A DNA stretch of 61,756 bases from Martinezella lusitana (GCF_016901135.1 NZ_JAFEVL010000051.1:1-61756); one strand, 5' to 3'; shown: positions 41,865 through 51,179, counted from the first letter of the stretch. Numbers and translations: made by a program. The notes: generated from the letters alone by a model not told the origin.

Positions 41865-42479
41865 GTGGCGCAAATATATGCTTACGACGGCGTGGTTCCG
41901 GTAATCGATCCAGCCGCCTTTGTGCACCCTGCAGCAGTGGTCATCGGCGATGTCTTCGTGGGGCCGGCGTGTTACGTGGGGCCTGGGGCGGTTCTTCGTG
42001 GGGACTTCGGGCGTATTGTCCTTGAACGCGGATCCAACGTGCAGGAGACCTGCGTCGTGCACAGTTTCCCCAATCTCGAAGTGGTCGTTGCGGAAGGGGG
42101 ACATATCGGTCACGGGGCGGTGCTGCACGGATGCCGGATCGGCCGCAACGCCATGGTGGGCATGAATGCTGTCGTTATGGACGAGGCCGTTATTGAAGAA
42201 AATTGCATCGTCGCCGCCATGGCATTCGTCAAAGCCGGCGCTAAGATCCCTCCAAATAGCCTTGTGGTCGGCGCTCCAGCACGGGTGGTTCGCGAACTAA
42301 CATCAGAGGAAATTGCCTGGAAACGCCAAGGCACGGCGGTCTATCAACGGCTCGCGCTGGAAGCGAAGCACAAACTCGTGCTGACATCGCCGCTGACAGA
42401 ACCCGAGCCCGGAAGGCGTCGTATCGTCGCGCCGGAATATGACCCGCTCATTCTCGAAAGGCTGAAACTAGGCGATTGA
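41865..42479 (+). CDS. paaY: PaaY-type hexapeptide-repeat thioesterase (gamma-carbonic-anhydrase fold)
   Basis: The 204-aa left-handed beta-helix protein has repeated hexapeptides (DGVVPVIDPAAFVHPAAVVI, GDVFVGPACYVGPGAVLRGD) and the metal-site histidines of the gamma-CA fold in VVHSFPNLEV and GGHIGHGAVLHGC. PaaY hydrolyses 2-hydroxycyclohepta-1,4,6-triene-1-formyl-CoA, a toxic shunt product. The start is a GTG at 41865 with GGGAGAGG five nt upstream. It is the last plus-strand gene here and abuts the convergent TetR gene. Confidence 0.88.
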   Translation: MAQIYAYDGVVPVIDPAAFVHPAAVVIGDVFVGPACYVGPGAVLRGDFGRIVLERGSNVQETCVVHSFPNLEVVVAEGGHIGHGAVLHGCRIGRNAMVGMNAVVMDEAVIEENCIVAAMAFVKAGAKIPPNSLVVGAPARVVRELTSEEIAWKRQGTAVYQRLALEAKHKLVLTSPLTEPEPGRRRIVAPEYDPLILERLKLGD

Positions 42480-43076
42480 TCAGCGAACAGCTTTCAATCC
42501 TTCGAGGATAAGCGTCGTGGCTATATCCGCATATTCATCCCGTGTAATTGGCCCGTTCGGGCGGAACCACATATAAACCCAGTTCATCATGCCGAAGAGC
42601 GACATGGTGACAGGCATCAGCAGTGGACGATCCCTGTTGAGATCGGGGTTGATATCGAGAATGGCACCCGAGAAACGCTTGACTATTTGTCGCTCGATCG
42701 TCTGCAATTCGGCAAGTTGTTCTTGGGACAGGGCGCTCGTGCCGTTGAGCTGGACCTTGTGTTCATTGTCCCGACCCTCGTAGTTCGCTAGCACGGCCTT
42801 TACCAGAAGGCGCAGCCGCTCCTGCGGCGGCACATCGGTGCGATCCGCCGCTTCGATCGCCTCCTCCAACTCCGCCAGATGGGTGCGCACGATGTCGAAG
42901 ATCAACGCGTCCTTGCTCGGATAGTAGTGGTAGAGTAGGGCCTTCGAGACGCTACTGCGCGAGGCGATCATCGACATAGAAGCCTTCTCCATGCCGATCT
43001 CGGCAAACACCGCTGCGGCGCTCGCCAGAATGCTCCTCTGCTTTTCCTCGAAGTCTACTGCGCGCGTGCGTGCCAT
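42480..43076 (-). CDS. paaR: TetR-family regulator, probable PaaR
   Basis: The 198-aa protein has a TetR HTH at about residues 30-50 (AVFAEIGMEKASMSMIASRS, SVSKALLYHYYPSKDALIFD) and a TetR_C-type helical ligand domain (DINPDLNRDRPLLMPVTMSL, FGMMNWVYMWFRPNGPITRD). It is the fourth gene of the minus-strand paaG-paaI-paaK unit. TetR-type PaaR regulators, known from other bacteria, respond to phenylacetyl-CoA. The ACCGNCCGGTCGGT-like sites at 33364 and 45808 are its likely operators. The cluster also encodes PaaX, so two repressor families may overlap. Confidence 0.85.
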   Translation of the reverse strand: MARTRAVDFEEKQRSILASAAAVFAEIGMEKASMSMIASRSSVSKALLYHYYPSKDALIFDIVRTHLAELEEAIEAADRTDVPPQERLRLLVKAVLANYEGRDNEHKVQLNGTSALSQEQLAELQTIERQIVKRFSGAILDINPDLNRDRPLLMPVTMSLFGMMNWVYMWFRPNGPITRDEYADIATTLILEGLKAVR

Positions 43077-43174
43077 AGTTCCTGCTCTGCTTGTTCGGCC
43101 GTGGCTGCGGAAGGGCGGCCACCCTCCCTATACACAGCCAACCCCGCGCCCCGCTATACCGGCGCTGCGTTCAT

Positions 43175-44485
43175 TCACTCTTTTGGACGGTTATCGACCA
43201 CGCGCTTTGCCTTGCCCTCGGAGCGCGCTACGCCACCTGGCTCATGCACCGTAATTTTGGTAGACACACCCACGATGCTCTTGATGTGATGGGCAAGTTC
43301 CTTCGCCGATCCGGCGCGCGCGTCCTCATCGGTCGCCTCCAGCGTACATTCGACATGAACTGTCATGTTGTCCATACGGCCGGCGCGGCTCAGCTCAATC
43401 TGGAAATGGGGGGCAAGACCGCGACATTTCAGGATTTGCTCTTCGATCTGGGTCGGGAAGACGTTGACGCCGCGCAGGATCATCATGTCGTCGGAGCGGC
43501 CGGTAATCTTCTCCATGCGGCGCATAGCACGTGCGGTGCCAGGAAGCAGCCGCGTCAGATCGCGCGTGCGGTAGCGGACGATGGGCAGACCTTCTTTCGT
43601 TAGTGTCGTGAAGACGAGTTCACCAAGTTCACCGTCCGGCAAGACCGCGCCCGTCACAGGGTCGATGATTTCGGGGTAGAAATGGTCTTCCCAAATGTGC
43701 AGACCATCCTTCGTCTCGACGCACTCATTGGCGACGCCAGGCCCCATGACTTCCGAGAGGCCGTAGATGTCGACGGCGTGCATGTCGAAGGTCTGTTCGA
43801 TTTCCTCGCGCATGGCGTTCGTCCAGGGCTCGGCACCAAAAATGCCAACGGCGAGCGAGCTTTCGCGTGGATCGATGCCATGGCGGCGGAATTCGTCGAG
43901 GATGGACAGCATGTAGGAGGGCGTGACCATGATGATGCGCGGCTTGAAATCCTGCATCAGCGTGACCTGGCGTTCGGTCATCCCGCCAGAAATCGGCACG
44001 ACCGTGCAGCCGAGCTTTTCGGCACCGTAATGCGCGCCGAGGCCGCCGGTGAACAGGCCGTAACCATATGCGACGTGCACGATATCCCCGGCGCGGCCGC
44101 CGGATGCGCGGATCGAGCGGGCGACAACGCTTGCCCAGGTGTCGATGTCCTTAGCTGTGTAGCCGACGACAGTTGGTTTGCCAGTCGTGCCGGAGGAGGC
44201 ATGGATTCGCGAGAGCTTTTCACGCGGCACGGCGAACATGCCGAACGGATAGGTGTCGCGCAGGTCCTTCTTGGTAGTGAAGGGGAATTTCGCGAGGTCT
44301 GAAAGCGTCTTCAGGTCGGAGGGGTGCACGCCCGCCTCGTCGAAGCGCTGGCGATAGAAGGGAGAGTTTTCGTAAGCGTGGGTCAGCGACCACTTCATGC
44401 GCTCGAGCTGCAGCGCTGAAATTTCGTCGCGCGAAGCAGTTTCGATTGCCTCGAGGTCGCCGGGGCGGGGGGAAAGGTCTTCCAT
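43175..44485 (-). CDS. paaK: Phenylacetate-CoA ligase
   Basis: The 436-aa AMP-forming ligase activates phenylacetate. It shows the P-loop-like IHASSGTTGKPTVVGYTAKD, the PFTTKKDLRDTYPFGMF family segment, IYGLSEVMGPGVANECVET and the C-terminal DDMMILRGVNVFPTQIEEQI hinge region. Length is normal. It lies 43 nt downstream of paaI and is probably in one operon with paaG and paaI, which start near the operator at 45808. The TetR gene follows after 98 nt. Confidence 0.96.
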   Translation of the reverse strand: MEDLSPRPGDLEAIETASRDEISALQLERMKWSLTHAYENSPFYRQRFDEAGVHPSDLKTLSDLAKFPFTTKKDLRDTYPFGMFAVPREKLSRIHASSGTTGKPTVVGYTAKDIDTWASVVARSIRASGGRAGDIVHVAYGYGLFTGGLGAHYGAEKLGCTVVPISGGMTERQVTLMQDFKPRIIMVTPSYMLSILDEFRRHGIDPRESSLAVGIFGAEPWTNAMREEIEQTFDMHAVDIYGLSEVMGPGVANECVETKDGLHIWEDHFYPEIIDPVTGAVLPDGELGELVFTTLTKEGLPIVRYRTRDLTRLLPGTARAMRRMEKITGRSDDMMILRGVNVFPTQIEEQILKCRGLAPHFQIELSRAGRMDNMTVHVECTLEATDEDARAGSAKELAHHIKSIVGVSTKITVHEPGGVARSEGKAKRVVDNRPKE

Positions 44486-44528
44486 AAAAAATCTCCTCCG
44501 AGAATGCGGGATGGTACCGAAACGGGGT

Positions 44529-44969
44529 TTATTCCGGCAGGTATGTGCCTTTGACTGTTCGCGAATGACCGCGGAATTCTGCGATCACCTCGCCCTCCTG
44601 ATTGGTAATACCTATATCGTAGATACCGCCCCGACCGCGACGCGACACCTCCCGTGCCGTCGCCGTCAGCCGGTCGCCCCGGAACGCCGGTGCGATGAAG
44701 GTCACCGAACCGTGTTGGGCGACGGTGCGCTGGTTGTAGGTGTTGCAGGCAAACGCAAAGGCCGAATCCGCCAGTGTGAACATGTAGCCGCCGTGACAGG
44801 TGCCGTGGCCGTTCGTCATGCTGTCTGCTATCGTCATGGTGATCGTCGCCTCGCCTGGGGCAACGGAGACAAGCTCCATGCCGAGATGGCGGGTGGCATT
44901 GTCGTCGTCCCACAAGGCTTTGGCGCAGGCTTCGGCCAGCGCCTGCGGGGAGAGGCTGGCGGCGCTCAT
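44529..44969 (-). CDS. paaI: Hydroxyphenylacetyl-CoA thioesterase PaaI
   Basis: The 146-aa hot-dog thioesterase contains GHGTCHGGYMFTLADSAFAF, the PaaI active-site helix, and TFIAPAFRGDRLTATAREVS. It removes CoA from hydroxylated phenylacetyl-CoA dead-ends to rescue the CoA pool. Its ATG overlaps the paaG stop by four bases, so the two are translationally coupled. Confidence 0.93.
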   Translation of the reverse strand: MSAASLSPQALAEACAKALWDDDNATRHLGMELVSVAPGEATITMTIADSMTNGHGTCHGGYMFTLADSAFAFACNTYNQRTVAQHGSVTFIAPAFRGDRLTATAREVSRRGRGGIYDIGITNQEGEVIAEFRGHSRTVKGTYLPE

Positions 44970-45754
44970 TTGCCCTTGAACTCGGCCTTGCGCTTTTCGA
45001 GGAAGGCGGAGACGCCTTCGGCATAGTCGGCGCTGCGGCCGGCCTCGCGCTGCAGGTCGCGTTCAAGGTCGAGCTGCTGGTCCAGCGAATTGGTGGCGGC
45101 GGCCTGAATGGCGCGCTTCGTCATGCCGAGCCCGCGGGTCGGGCCGGCGGCGAGGCGGGTGGCGAGTGCGACTGCCTCGTCCATCAGCGTGTCGTCGTCG
45201 ACGGCGCGCCAGATCAGGCCCCACTCGGCGGCGGTTTCTCCGCCGAGTGGTTCGGCGGTCAGCGTCAGTGCCTTGGCGCGCGCTTCGCCGATGAGGCGCG
45301 GCAGGCTCCAGGTGCCGCCGGAATCCGGCACGAGACCGATCTTGGCAAAAGCCTGGATGAAGCGGGCCGAGCGGGCGGCAAGCGTGATGTCGCAGGCAAA
45401 GGCGATGTTGGCGCCGGCGCCGGCGGCAACGCCGTTGACGGCGCAGATCACCGGCTTTTCGAGGCTGCGAATGAGGCGGAGCAGCGGGTTATAGTAGGTC
45501 TCGATCGTGTGGCCGAGATCGGGAACGCCTTTGCTAGGATCGCGGTCGCCGAGGTCCTGACCAGCGCAAAAGCCGCGGCCGGCGCCTGTCAGAAGCACCG
45601 CACGAACATCTGCGTCGGCGTGAGCGCGTTCGAACCCGGTTCGTAGCGCAACGTGCATTTCTTCGTTGAACGCGTTCAGTTTATCCGGACGGTTCAGCGT
45701 CAGGCTGAGAACGCCATCGGCGAGCGCCGACAGAATGGTGTCGGAATTTGTCAT
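44966..45754 (-). CDS. paaG: 2-(1,2-epoxy-1,2-dihydrophenyl)acetyl-CoA isomerase
   Basis: The 262-aa crotonase-fold enzyme isomerises the ring epoxide to oxepin-CoA. It shows GRGFCAGQDLGDRDPSKGVP, a PaaG marker, CAVNGVAAGAGANIAFACDI for the oxyanion hole and FAKIGLVPDSGGTWSLPRLI. The start at 45754 follows GGGAGGAAAT; the longer frame upstream would run into the promoter. It is divergent from paaN with a PaaR-type operator in the 101-bp spacer. Confidence 0.94.
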   Translation of the reverse strand: MTNSDTILSALADGVLSLTLNRPDKLNAFNEEMHVALRTGFERAHADADVRAVLLTGAGRGFCAGQDLGDRDPSKGVPDLGHTIETYYNPLLRLIRSLEKPVICAVNGVAAGAGANIAFACDITLAARSARFIQAFAKIGLVPDSGGTWSLPRLIGEARAKALTLTAEPLGGETAAEWGLIWRAVDDDTLMDEAVALATRLAAGPTRGLGMTKRAIQAAATNSLDQQLDLERDLQREAGRSADYAEGVSAFLEKRKAEFKGK

Positions 45755-45807
45755 ATTTCCTCCCTGTCGCCCTTCCCAACGGCGACCGTAAAAAAGTTCT
45801 TGCATAA

Positions 45808-45821
45808 ACCGGCCGGTCAGT
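45808..45821. promoter_or_regulatory. PaaR-type operator between paaG and paaN
   Basis: ACCGGCCGGTCAGT is an imperfect copy of the ACCGATCGGTCGGT site at 33364. It is centred between the divergent paaG and paaN starts and could repress both. Confidence 0.55.
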
Positions 45822-45855
45822 CAATTATAAATGCGCGGATTGGGAGGAGTAAAAC

Positions 45856-47517
45856 ATGAGCGGACTATTCGAGCGCCATCGTCCGACGGTGGAGGCTGCT
45901 TTGCAAGCCACTGTTACACGTGACTTCTGGTCTGCTTATCCGGAAGTACCGAGCGGCAAGATCTACGGCGAGACTGCTAAGGATGACGGCCTCGCTGCCT
46001 ATACGGCCCGGCTCGGCAAGACCTTCGTGCTAGCCGATCATCCGGCGGAAGGCTCTGTGGGTGCGGAAGTGTCGCCTTTCGGGCCGCCGCTTGGCGTCAC
46101 CTATCCAGCAGCATCGGTCGATATGTTGATCATGGCCTCCCGTGCCGCCGCTCCGCAGTGGGCCGCAGCCTCGCCACAGGTGCGCACCGGCGTCTGCCTC
46201 GAAGTCCTAGCCCGCCTCAACGCCCGCAGTTTCGAAATGGCCAATGCCGTCATGCACACCACGGGCCAGGCTTTCGGCATGGCCTTCCAGGCCGGCGGCC
46301 CGCATGCGCAGGATCGCGGCCTCGAAGCCGTCACTTACGCCTATGCCGAAATGACCCGCACGCCCGCGCAGGCGACCTGGACGAAGCCGCAGGGCAAGGG
46401 TGCGCCGATCGTCATGGAAAAGCACTGGTGCGTCGTGCCGCGCGGCGTTTCACTGGTCATCGGCTGCAACACCTTCCCGACTTGGAACAGCTACCCTGGC
46501 CTCTTCGCCAGCCTTGCCACCGGCAACACTATAATCGTCAAGCCGCATCCGGCCGCCATCCTACCGCTTGCCATTACTGTCGAGATTATCAGGCAGGTGC
46601 TGGTGGAAGAGGGTTTTGCCGCCGATATCGTGCTTCTCGCTGCCGATGCGCCCGGTTCCGAAATCACCAAAGACCTTGTGCAGCATCCGGCGGTCGCCAT
46701 CGTTGACTACACCGGCTCCAACAGTTTTGGGACTTGGGTTCGTGGAAATGCAGGCACCGCCGACGTTTATACCGAAGAGGCCGGTGTCAATTCCATCGTC
46801 ATCGGCAGTACCGACGATTTCGCCGGCATGTGCAGCAATATCGCTTTCTCGCTCTCGCTTTATTCTGGCCAAATGTGCACGGCCCCGCAGAATATCTTTG
46901 TCCCGCGCGGCGGCGTCGACACGAATGAGGGGCACAAGAGCTTTGACGAGATCGCGATCGGCATCGCCAAGGCTGTCGATGGCCTGCTTGCCGATCCGGC
47001 GCGCGGCGCCGGCGTCTGCGGCGCCATTGCCAATCCCGCTACGCTCTCTCGCATTGCCGAAGCCCGATCGCTTGGCCACATTGTGCGCGAATCCGCGCCG
47101 ATCGAAGGGCTGGATGACGCACGCACCGCCACACCCTTGATCCTCGCCGTCGATGCAGCCGATACGGATGCATTTGATGAAGAACGTTTTGGCCCGATTG
47201 CCTTTGTCGTCGCGGTCGATGACGTCACCGATGGCGTAGACCGCGCCGCCGACCTTGCCGAGCGCAAGGGGGCGATTACGGCCGCACTCTACGAAACAGA
47301 CGAGGGGAAAATTCTCGCTGCAGCCGATCGCTTCGCGACGGCTGGTGTCAACCTTTCGGTCAACCTGACCGGCGGCATCTACGTCAATCAGAGCGCCGCC
47401 TTTAGCGATTTCCACGTTACCGGCGCCAACCCTGCGGGCAATGCCAGCCTGACGGATGCGGCTTTCGTTGCAAACCGGTTCCGCGTGGTGATGTGGCGCC
47501 GCCCTGTGGCGGCGTGA
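45856..47517 (+). CDS. paaN: Phenylacetic acid degradation protein PaaN (ALDH-like)
   Basis: The 553-aa protein belongs to the PaaN branch of the aldehyde dehydrogenase superfamily. Landmarks are FERHRPTVEAALQATVTRDF near the start, IGCNTFPTWNSYPGLFASLA, IVDYTGSNSFGTWVRGNAGT and the Cys-containing LYSGQMCTAPQNIFVPRGG. PaaN occurs in many alphaproteobacterial paa clusters; it has been proposed to act in ring opening or aldehyde oxidation, possibly overlapping PaaZ. GGGAGGAG precedes the ATG. Both paaN and paaZ are present, so their roles are probably not redundant. Confidence 0.93.
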   Translation: MSGLFERHRPTVEAALQATVTRDFWSAYPEVPSGKIYGETAKDDGLAAYTARLGKTFVLADHPAEGSVGAEVSPFGPPLGVTYPAASVDMLIMASRAAAPQWAAASPQVRTGVCLEVLARLNARSFEMANAVMHTTGQAFGMAFQAGGPHAQDRGLEAVTYAYAEMTRTPAQATWTKPQGKGAPIVMEKHWCVVPRGVSLVIGCNTFPTWNSYPGLFASLATGNTIIVKPHPAAILPLAITVEIIRQVLVEEGFAADIVLLAADAPGSEITKDLVQHPAVAIVDYTGSNSFGTWVRGNAGTADVYTEEAGVNSIVIGSTDDFAGMCSNIAFSLSLYSGQMCTAPQNIFVPRGGVDTNEGHKSFDEIAIGIAKAVDGLLADPARGAGVCGAIANPATLSRIAEARSLGHIVRESAPIEGLDDARTATPLILAVDAADTDAFDEERFGPIAFVVAVDDVTDGVDRAADLAERKGAITAALYETDEGKILAAADRFATAGVNLSVNLTGGIYVNQSAAFSDFHVTGANPAGNASLTDAAFVANRFRVVMWRRPVAA

Positions 47518-47562
47518 GAGGAACTTCGAATTAAACCTTTTTCTTTGGGAGGAGAAACCAAC

Positions 47563-48119
47563 ATGAAATTTCTGACGACACCTGCGCTCGCAGGTTCACT
47601 GGCGCTTGCCCTCGGCTTTGCCGCGCCCTCGACGTGGCGTCCGGCGAGATCGTCACGGTGGTCGGCGCGAACGGCGCCGGCAAGACGACGCTGCTCAAAT
47701 GCCTCGCCGGCATCCAGCCGGTTTCGTCCGGCTCGATCGTCTTCCGCGGCGAGACGCTGACCTCCGTGCGGGCGCACGCCCGTGTAAAACGGGGCCTTGC
47801 GCAGTCGCCGGAAGGCCGCCAGATTTTTACCAACCTGACGGTCGAGGAAGCCCGCGCGCTGATGGCCCGTCCCTCCTGCCTGCTGCTCGATGAGCCGAGC
47901 ATGGGCCTCGCGCCCATCCTTGTCGCCCAGATCTTCGACGTGGTGAAAGGCATGAAGGCGCTCGGTGTTACCGTGCTCCTCGTCGAGCAAAACGCCTTTA
48001 GCGCGCTTTCCGTTGCCGATCGCGGCTATGTCATGGAAACCGGGCGCATAACGCTGTCCGGCTCGGCCGCCGAATTGATTGCAGACGAGCGTATCCGCTC
48101 CGCTTACCTGGGAATATAA
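47563..48119 (+). pseudogene. Collapsed branched-chain-type ABC transporter (SBP signal peptide fused to deleted LivF)
   Basis: The ATG at 47563, with SD GGGAGGAG, begins a binding-protein signal peptide (MKFLTTPALAGSLALALGFA). Near 47630 the sequence jumps into a LivF-type ATPase (GEIVTVVGANGAGKTTLLKC Walker A, RGLAQSPEGRQIFTNLTVEE). It jumps again straight to ARALMARPSCLLLDEPSMGL (Walker B), skipping the Q-loop to signature region of about 65 residues that carries LSGGE. The C-terminus (LLVEQNAFSALSVADRGYVM) and stop are normal. The two permeases, LivG and most of the binding protein are missing. This was probably a liv-type phenylacetate or aromatic-acid importer. Confidence 0.8.
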
Positions 48120-48123
48120 AGCA

Positions 48124-50190
48124 ATGACAATTACCATCGCGCGCCAAACAGCTATCGCCGTTGTCACTATCGACAACCCGCCCGTCAACGCGCTGTCGCA
48201 GGCGCTGCGTCAGGAACTGGTCGAGGCGGTGGCGGAACTCGATGCGGACGCTGCGGTAAAGGCCGTCGTCCTGATCTGCGCCGGCCGCACCTTCATTGCC
48301 GGGGCGGATGTCAGCGAGTTCGGCAAGCCGCCGCAACCGCCGCATCTGCCGGATGTGGTAGCGATCATCGAGAATGCGAAAAAGCCTTGGGTCGCGGCTA
48401 TCCATGGCAGCGCGCTCGGTGGCGGCCTCGAAGTCGCACTCGGCTGCGCCTATCGCGTGGCCATTGCCTCCGCCAGCCTCGGCTTGCCGGAAGTGAAACT
48501 CGGCATCATCCCCGGTGCCGGCGGCACGGTGCGCCTGCCGCGCCTGATCGGCCCTGCTGCGGCCGTTGATCTCGTGACGAGCGGAAGCCCGGTCGGGGCG
48601 ATGAAGGCACAAGCACTGGGCCTCATCGATACGGTGATCGACGGTGACCTGCGTGCCGGTGCGATTGACTTTGCGAACGACATTGCCGAAAAACCAGTGC
48701 TGCAGCCGATTTCCGCCCGCGCTGTCCCCGAGGTCGATGCCGGATTCTGGGAAGGCGCGGAAACGGCCGTCGCTGCCAAGGTAAAACGCGAAGTCGCGCC
48801 GCTCAGGGCACTCGCCTCCGTCCGCAACGCCAGCGAAACGGATTTCGCCAGTGCCATGGCCTTCGAGCGCGAGACCTTCCTGCACCTGCGAGGTTCCGAG
48901 CAGGCAGCAGCGTTGCGGCATGTCTTCTTCGCAGAGCGTGCCGCACCCCGTCCACTAGAGCTTGCCGGGGTGACGCCGCACGATATCCGTTCGGCCGCGG
49001 TCATCGGTGGTGGCACGATGGGGGCGGGCATTGCCGCGGCGTTGCGTGATGCCGGACTGCCGATCGTGCTCGTCGAGCGAGACAAGGCAGCAGTCGAGCG
49101 CGGGCTTGCCAATGTTCGGGCCATATACGACGCTTCGATGAAGCGTGGCCGCATTACGCAGGCCGTTGCGGATGAACGGATGTCCGGCGTCACAGGCATT
49201 GATGACTACGAAATGCTTGCCGATACGGACCTCGTCATCGAAGCCGTCTTCGAGGATCTTGCCGTCAAGCGCGCAGTCTTCGAAAAATTGTCGGCGGTCT
49301 GCCGGAGGGATGCAGTGCTGGCCACCAACACATCCTACCTTGATCCGGAGGCGATCAGCGAAGGCGTCAGACATCCCGAACGTTTCCTCGGCCTGCATTT
49401 CTTCAGCCCGGCTCATGTAATGAAACTGCTGGAGATCGTGCCGACGGAGGAGACGGCGCCGGAGGTCCTGGCGACCGGCTTCGCGCTTGCCCGATTGCTC
49501 GGCAAGATTCCAGTTCGCGCCGGTATTTGCGATGGCTTCATCGGCAACCGTATCTTGAAGGTGACCCGTGCGCAGGCCGAACGGTTGCTGCTTTCGGGCG
49601 CGACGCCGGCGGCTGTCGATGCCACCATGCGCGCTTTCGGCCTGCCGATGGGGCCGTTCGAGGCGCAGGATCTCGGCGGTCTCGACATCGCTGCCTTCCA
49701 GCGTAGGGCGGCCCGCGAGCATGGCGAAACTCCCTTCGCGCCTGTCGCCGACCGGCTTTGTGCCATCGAGCGTTTCGGCCAGAAATCCGGTGGGGGCTGG
49801 TACGACTACCAGCCGGGCGACCGGGCGCCAAAACCGTCCGAAGCTGTCGCGGCGATCATCGCCGAAGAGGCAGCAGGCCGGCTGCAACGTGTTTGGGACG
49901 AGGGGTCGATTGCCGATGCCATCATCCTGCCCATGGTCAATGAGGCAACGCGCATTCTAGAGGAGCGGATAGCGCTCCGCGTCGCCGACATCGACCTCGT
50001 GAAGATTCATGGCTACGGTTTTCCGCGCTGGCGGGGCGGACCGATGCACTATGCGGATGCGCGAGGTCTTAGCGATGTCGTGGCAGTGCTTGACAGACTT
50101 GCTGCGGAAGGCCTTGCCGAGCCACCGTGCGATGGCCTCCGCCGCGCGGCCGGAGAGGACGGTTTTTGGGACTTGACGGACGGTAGGTAA
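48124..50190 (+). CDS. FadB-like enoyl-CoA hydratase / 3-hydroxyacyl-CoA dehydrogenase (PaaF/PaaH functions)
   Basis: The 688-aa fusion has an N-terminal crotonase domain (IHGSALGGGLEVALGCAYRV, EVKLGIIPGAGGTVRLPRLI). An NAD-binding 3-hydroxyacyl-CoA dehydrogenase domain follows from about residue 295 (AVIGGGTMGAGIAAALRDAG, FFSPAHVMKLLEIVPTEETA), then its C-terminal domains (DGFIGNRILKVTRAQAERLL, KIHGYGFPRWRGGPMHYAD). The window has no separate paaF or paaH, so this enzyme probably performs hydration of 2,3-dehydroadipyl-CoA and oxidation of 3-hydroxyadipyl-CoA. The start at 48124 comes four nt after the LivF relic stop. Confidence 0.9.
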   Translation: MTITIARQTAIAVVTIDNPPVNALSQALRQELVEAVAELDADAAVKAVVLICAGRTFIAGADVSEFGKPPQPPHLPDVVAIIENAKKPWVAAIHGSALGGGLEVALGCAYRVAIASASLGLPEVKLGIIPGAGGTVRLPRLIGPAAAVDLVTSGSPVGAMKAQALGLIDTVIDGDLRAGAIDFANDIAEKPVLQPISARAVPEVDAGFWEGAETAVAAKVKREVAPLRALASVRNASETDFASAMAFERETFLHLRGSEQAAALRHVFFAERAAPRPLELAGVTPHDIRSAAVIGGGTMGAGIAAALRDAGLPIVLVERDKAAVERGLANVRAIYDASMKRGRITQAVADERMSGVTGIDDYEMLADTDLVIEAVFEDLAVKRAVFEKLSAVCRRDAVLATNTSYLDPEAISEGVRHPERFLGLHFFSPAHVMKLLEIVPTEETAPEVLATGFALARLLGKIPVRAGICDGFIGNRILKVTRAQAERLLLSGATPAAVDATMRAFGLPMGPFEAQDLGGLDIAAFQRRAAREHGETPFAPVADRLCAIERFGQKSGGGWYDYQPGDRAPKPSEAVAAIIAEEAAGRLQRVWDEGSIADAIILPMVNEATRILEERIALRVADIDLVKIHGYGFPRWRGGPMHYADARGLSDVVAVLDRLAAEGLAEPPCDGLRRAAGEDGFWDLTDGR

Positions 50191-50255
50191 GCATTGCTGA
50201 CACTGGTGAGATGATTTGCAAGTTTGGCAAACGGTTTGGGGCCGGGGAGGGCGCG

Positions 50256-51179
50256 ATGCGGTCGCTGATGACGCCGGTGCATAAGCCGGTACAAGTGGAA
50301 ATTCTAGAGGCCGATATCCGCAGGGTTTGCGGCTCATTCGATCTGGAACCCCTGCGCCGTACCGGTGTCGTCAACGGCAACGTAGCAACGCAACGCATTG
50401 GTCCGTTCGACACTGCGATTGTGGGCCTCGATGCCTCAGAGGTTGCCCGCAGCAGCCGTTTGATAAGGCAGGACCCCGGCGAGTATTTCTTCCTGCTTGT
50501 GCAGGATGCCGGCCAGTGTCGGGTTGAGCAGGGGGACCAGACGGCCGAACTTTTGGCCGGTGACATGTTCCTCGTCGATTCTGTCAAGCCGTCGAGCTTT
50601 CTCTACTGCGGCGAACGCTCCAACCAAGTCTCGCTGCACATCCCTCGCGAGGAGGTGGTGCACCGGTTCGGCAATACCCTTGCCGGCGGCCTTTCCATTT
50701 CGCGCGCCGACCCGCTCTGGCTTGCCATGCGCGCCGTGCTCGCGAAAATGCTGCAGGAAGATGGCACGCAGGCACAACTTGGCGAAGCCTTTCTCTGCCT
50801 GATAGGCGCCTACTTGCATTCGCGCAGCGCGACTGGCGCGGCGACACAAACCGAGACACTGCTGTCTCGCGCCTTGGCGATGATCGACTGCCATCGGGCT
50901 AACCCGTCATTTGGTCCGCGAGAACTGGCCACCCGCCTCAATGTTTCGGAACGGATGCTGCAGCGGCATTTTAGGCCGCTAGGCGAAACACCAGGCCGTC
51001 GGCTGCTCAACAGGCGTCTTGAACTGGCGCACGCGCTGCTCACAGCGCACCGACAACAGCCGGCGGAGGGCGTGACTGCGGTGGCATATAGTTGCGGCTT
51101 CAACGATGTTTCTTACTTTTATCGCGAGTTCCGTAAAAAGTACGGCGTGCCGCCGGGCGCAGTTGCGCGTTGTCATTGA
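50256..51179 (+). CDS. AraC-family regulator, FeaR-like
   Basis: The 307-aa protein has an AraC-binding-domain-like N-terminus (FFLLVQDAGQCRVEQGDQTA, ELLAGDMFLVDSVKPSSFLY) resembling FeaR/NphR-type regulators. A C-terminal AraC HTH follows (PRELATRLNVSERMLQRHFR, then AVAYSCGFNDVSYFYREFRK). I start at 50256 because GGGGAGG precedes it; the frame is open to 50211. In E. coli FeaR activates the phenylethylamine oxidase and phenylacetaldehyde dehydrogenase genes. Here it is directly upstream of an aldehyde dehydrogenase, supporting the same role. Confidence 0.85.
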   Translation: MRSLMTPVHKPVQVEILEADIRRVCGSFDLEPLRRTGVVNGNVATQRIGPFDTAIVGLDASEVARSSRLIRQDPGEYFFLLVQDAGQCRVEQGDQTAELLAGDMFLVDSVKPSSFLYCGERSNQVSLHIPREEVVHRFGNTLAGGLSISRADPLWLAMRAVLAKMLQEDGTQAQLGEAFLCLIGAYLHSRSATGAATQTETLLSRALAMIDCHRANPSFGPRELATRLNVSERMLQRHFRPLGETPGRRLLNRRLELAHALLTAHRQQPAEGVTAVAYSCGFNDVSYFYREFRKKYGVPPGAVARCH

